64,000 bases of DNA from Xylophilus rhododendri (GTDB lineage Bacteria > Pseudomonadota > Gammaproteobacteria > Burkholderiales > Burkholderiaceae_C): NCBI RefSeq assembly GCF_009906855.1, contig NZ_CP047650.1, positions 4,526,001 to 4,590,000 on the forward strand, written 5' to 3'. The notes under the pieces are model-generated. The model was not told where the DNA came from, searched no databases, and saw only the letters and a list, made by a program, of their open reading frames with translations. A program made the translations under genes and the position numbers. Positions 61,824-64,000 of the stretch are shown one piece after another (position 1 is the stretch's first letter; the number at the start of each line of letters is the position of its first letter).

Positions 61824-62034
61824 GAATCACCGAATGTTGGGGAGGATAAATGCGCGGAAATCTGCGGCGAATCATGGCACGCGACGGAGAATTTTCAGCA
61901 TTCGAATATGTTTCGTTAAACAGGCGATGTAATCAGATGTCCGACCGGCGCGGTTGCGGTCCCCATTCCGGCCGGGGGCGGGGCGGGGCACAAGCCGCAA
62001 CTCCGCCAACCCCGGGGCACGCTATAACTGCCGG

Positions 62035-63369
62035 ATGGCGAAACCCACCTCCGCCGCCGTTACGGCCGCTCCCAGTTCCACGCTCCATCAACCCCTGGCG
62101 GAACGCCTTCGGCCCCGAACGCTTTCCGACGTCATCGGCCAGCAGCACCTGCTGGGCGAGGGCCTGCCCCTGCGCATCGCCTTCGAGTCGGGCCGGCCGC
62201 ATTCCTGCATCCTGTGGGGCCCGCCGGGCGTGGGCAAGACCACCATCGCCCGGCTCATGGCCGATGCCTTCGATGCGCAGTTCATCGCCATCAGCGCGGT
62301 GCTCGGCGGCGTCAAGGACATCCGCGAGGCGGTCGAACGCGCGCTGATCGCCCGCGACGGGCTGATGGCGCAGAGCACCATCGTCTTCGTCGACGAGGTG
62401 CACCGCTTCAACAAGAGCCAGCAGGATGCCTTCCTGCCGCATGTGGAGTCGGGCCTGTTCACCTTCATCGGGGCGACGACGGAGAACCCGTCCTTCGAGG
62501 TCAACTCCGCGCTGCTGTCGCGCGCCGCGGTCTATGTGCTGAAGCCGCTGACCGAGGACGACCTGCGCCAGATCGTCACCCGCGCCCAGGCCATCCAGGC
62601 CGTGCCCGCGATCGAGAAGGCTGCGGAAGACCGTCTGGTCGCCTACGCGGACGGCGATGCCCGCCGCCTGCTCAACACGCTGGAAACCCTGTCCGTCGCC
62701 GCCAGTACCGAGAAGCGCCACACCATCGACGACGAATGGCTGCTGCGTGTGCTGGGCGAACGCCTGCGGCGCTACGACAAGGGCGGCGAGCAGTTCTACG
62801 ACACCATCAGCGCACTGCACAAGTCGGTGCGCGGATCGGATCCGGATGCGGCGCTCTACTGGTTCATGCGCATGCTCGACGGCGGTGCCGACCCGCGCTA
62901 CATGGCGCGCCGCCTGATCCGCATGGCCAGCGAAGACATCGGCCTGGCCGATCCGCGCGCGCTGCGTATGGCGCTGGACGCGGCCGAGGTCTACGAGCGT
63001 CTGGGCTCGCCCGAGGGCGAACTCACCCTGGCGCAATGCGTGATCTACCTGGCCATGGCGCCCAAGTCCAACGCCGCCTACGCCGCCTTCAACGCGGCCA
63101 AGGCCTGGATCGCCAAGGATGGCACCCGCCCCGTGCCCATGCACCTGCGCAATGCACCGACCAGGCTGATGAAGGAACTTGATTACGGCAAGGGCTACCG
63201 CTACGCCCACGACGAGGCCGACGGCTTCGCGGCCGGCGAACGCTACCTGCCGGACGGCATGGCCGACCCCGGCTTCTACCAGCCGGTGCCGCGCGGGCTG
63301 GAGCTGCGCATCGGCGAAAAACTGCGCGAACTGCGCGAACGCAACCGGGCCGCGGAGGAGGGCGGCTAG
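62035..63369 (+). CDS. rarA: Replication-associated recombination protein A
   Basis: The protein has 444 residues. PLAERLRPRTLSDVIGQQHL starts the conserved part; Walker A is LWGPPGVGKTTIARLMA (about residue 61), Walker B IVFVDEVHRFNKSQQDAFLP, sensor 1 FIGATTENPSFEVNSALLSR. The C-terminal DNA-binding part has LYWFMRMLDGGADPRYMARR and APKSNAAYAAFNAAK. It is an AAA+ clamp-loader relative acting at stalled forks. The ATG has no Shine-Dalgarno sequence; TATAAC (62023-62028) ends 6 nt upstream, so it may be leaderless. It normally follows lolA but here is separated from it. Confidence 0.97.
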   Translation: MAKPTSAAVTAAPSSTLHQPLAERLRPRTLSDVIGQQHLLGEGLPLRIAFESGRPHSCILWGPPGVGKTTIARLMADAFDAQFIAISAVLGGVKDIREAVERALIARDGLMAQSTIVFVDEVHRFNKSQQDAFLPHVESGLFTFIGATTENPSFEVNSALLSRAAVYVLKPLTEDDLRQIVTRAQAIQAVPAIEKAAEDRLVAYADGDARRLLNTLETLSVAASTEKRHTIDDEWLLRVLGERLRRYDKGGEQFYDTISALHKSVRGSDPDAALYWFMRMLDGGADPRYMARRLIRMASEDIGLADPRALRMALDAAEVYERLGSPEGELTLAQCVIYLAMAPKSNAAYAAFNAAKAWIAKDGTRPVPMHLRNAPTRLMKELDYGKGYRYAHDEADGFAAGERYLPDGMADPGFYQPVPRGLELRIGEKLRELRERNRAAEEGG

Positions 63370-63457
63370 GCCACAAAACGCCATCTGGCGGGGTTATTGC
63401 TTACCTGCAGCATGCATACATCTCTGCACACTCCCTGAACTCTGAAGGAAGCGGCTT

Positions 63458-64000
63458 ATGGACATCCTGCTGCAGCAGGTCATCAACGGTCTGGTACTTG
63501 GAAGTGTGTATGCGCTGGTGGCGCTGGGCTACACCATGGTGTACGGCATCATCAACCTGATCAATTTCGCCCATGGCGAGGTGCTGATGGTCGGGGCGCT
63601 CACCAGCTGGAGCGTGATCGGGCTGATGCAGGAGGCCCTGCCCTGGGCGCCGGGCTGGCTGGTGCTGCTGCTGTCCATGCTGATCGCCTGCGTGGTGTCG
63701 GCGGCGCTCAATTTCGTGATCGAGAAGGTGGCCTACCGGCCTCTGCGCAATGCGCCCAAGCTGGCCACGCTGATCACCGCCATCGGGGTGTCGCTGCTGC
63801 TGCAGACGCTGGCCATGATCGTGTGGAAGCCCAACGTCAAGGTCTATCCCACGCTGCTGCCGAGCGAGCCCTATGCCATCGGCGGCGCGGTGATCACGCC
63901 GACGCAGCTGCTGATCCTGGCGCTGACGGCGGTCTCGCTCGCCGTGCTGATGTGGCTGGTGCATGCCACCAAGCTCGGCCGGGCGATGCGCGCCACGGCC
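63458..64000 (+). CDS. livH: Branched-chain amino-acid ABC permease LivH-type (3' end outside window)
   Basis: The first 181 residues are visible, starting at the ATG at 63458 with GAAGGAAG about 7 nt upstream. DILLQQVINGLVLGSVYALV, then GYTMVYGIINLINFAHGEVL (the conserved early coupling loop) and NFVIEKVAYRPLRNAPKLAT and LITAIGVSLLLQTLAMIVWK identify the LivH permease, usually followed by livM-livG-livF. It imports branched-chain amino acids or urea-type substrates, with the binding protein elsewhere. It follows rarA by 88 bp; a short CGCCA/TGGCG repeat in the gap may be a weak terminator. Confidence 0.95.
   Translation, partial: MDILLQQVINGLVLGSVYALVALGYTMVYGIINLINFAHGEVLMVGALTSWSVIGLMQEALPWAPGWLVLLLSMLIACVVSAALNFVIEKVAYRPLRNAPKLATLITAIGVSLLLQTLAMIVWKPNVKVYPTLLPSEPYAIGGAVITPTQLLILALTAVSLAVLMWLVHATKLGRAMRATA

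Overview
The window is about two-thirds or more G+C by eye, with strong G/C preference at third codon positions, dense genes and many ATGA start/stop overlaps. The gene families point to a betaproteobacterium of the Comamonadaceae (Variovorax/Xylophilus/Ramlibacter-like): several Bug/TctC-type binding proteins beside LysR regulators, a PEP-CTERM protein, the betaproteobacterial second type of IF-1, and a long palindromic intergenic repeat of a kind I associate with this family. The genus is inference.

Layout. 1-4300: tail of an aldo/keto reductase, a conserved unknown, a frameshifted DOPA 4,5-dioxygenase-like gene, a flavin-reductase-type protein, and a divergent MFS exporter/LysR pair with a 9-bp inverted-repeat operator at the LysR start. 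4400-10300: a bestrophin-like channel, then hyuA-hyuB (hydantoinase/oxoprolinase type) and a Bug/TctC gene carrying a frameshift. 10333-10948: a roughly 616-bp imperfect palindrome between two convergent genes. 10950-14200: eutB-eutC and a Gate-domain membrane protein (ethanolamine use). 14200-18950: PEP-CTERM protein, lone receiver, LysR-Bug-M28 peptidase cluster and a 69-residue unknown. 18960-22940: hybrid histidine kinase, then SDR-AraC with tandem 21-bp-spaced repeats upstream. 23050-34200: a purine/nucleoside locus with xdhA (frameshifted)-xdhB facing a flavin reductase-like gene, a nucleobase deaminase, a LysR regulator and a complete BMP-type ABC importer. 34290-39240: lone HigA-like regulator, EamA exporter, quinone oxidoreductase, LysR, SBF-like transporter and a second lone receiver.

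39248-64000 is mostly core: Na/phosphate symporter, ribF-ileS-lspA, an HNH protein, YceH-like DUF480, purN, an OmpR/EnvZ-type two-component pair, rsmB, a fatty-acid desaturase preceded by an FNR-type palindrome, infA, rpmB-rpmG, trxB, a Crp-type regulator, ftsK, lolA, a ClC channel, an alpha/beta hydrolase lacking the nucleophile serine, rarA, and the start of livH. The infA...trxB-(regulator)-ftsK-lolA-...-rarA order parallels the E. coli infA-aat-cydCD-trxB-lrp-ftsK-lolA-rarA region, but here ClC and the hydrolase sit between lolA and rarA.

Three genes (1149-1503, 9311-10311, 25468-26996) are each broken by what looks like a single-base shift. This may mean residual assembly errors rather than three real pseudogenes. 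I saw no tRNA, rRNA, CRISPR array, insertion sequence or prophage. The most unusual features are the long palindrome with its mirrored strand-composition skew, the several palindromic or tandem operators, and a group of genes whose -10-like hexamer lies only 6-8 nt before the start codon.
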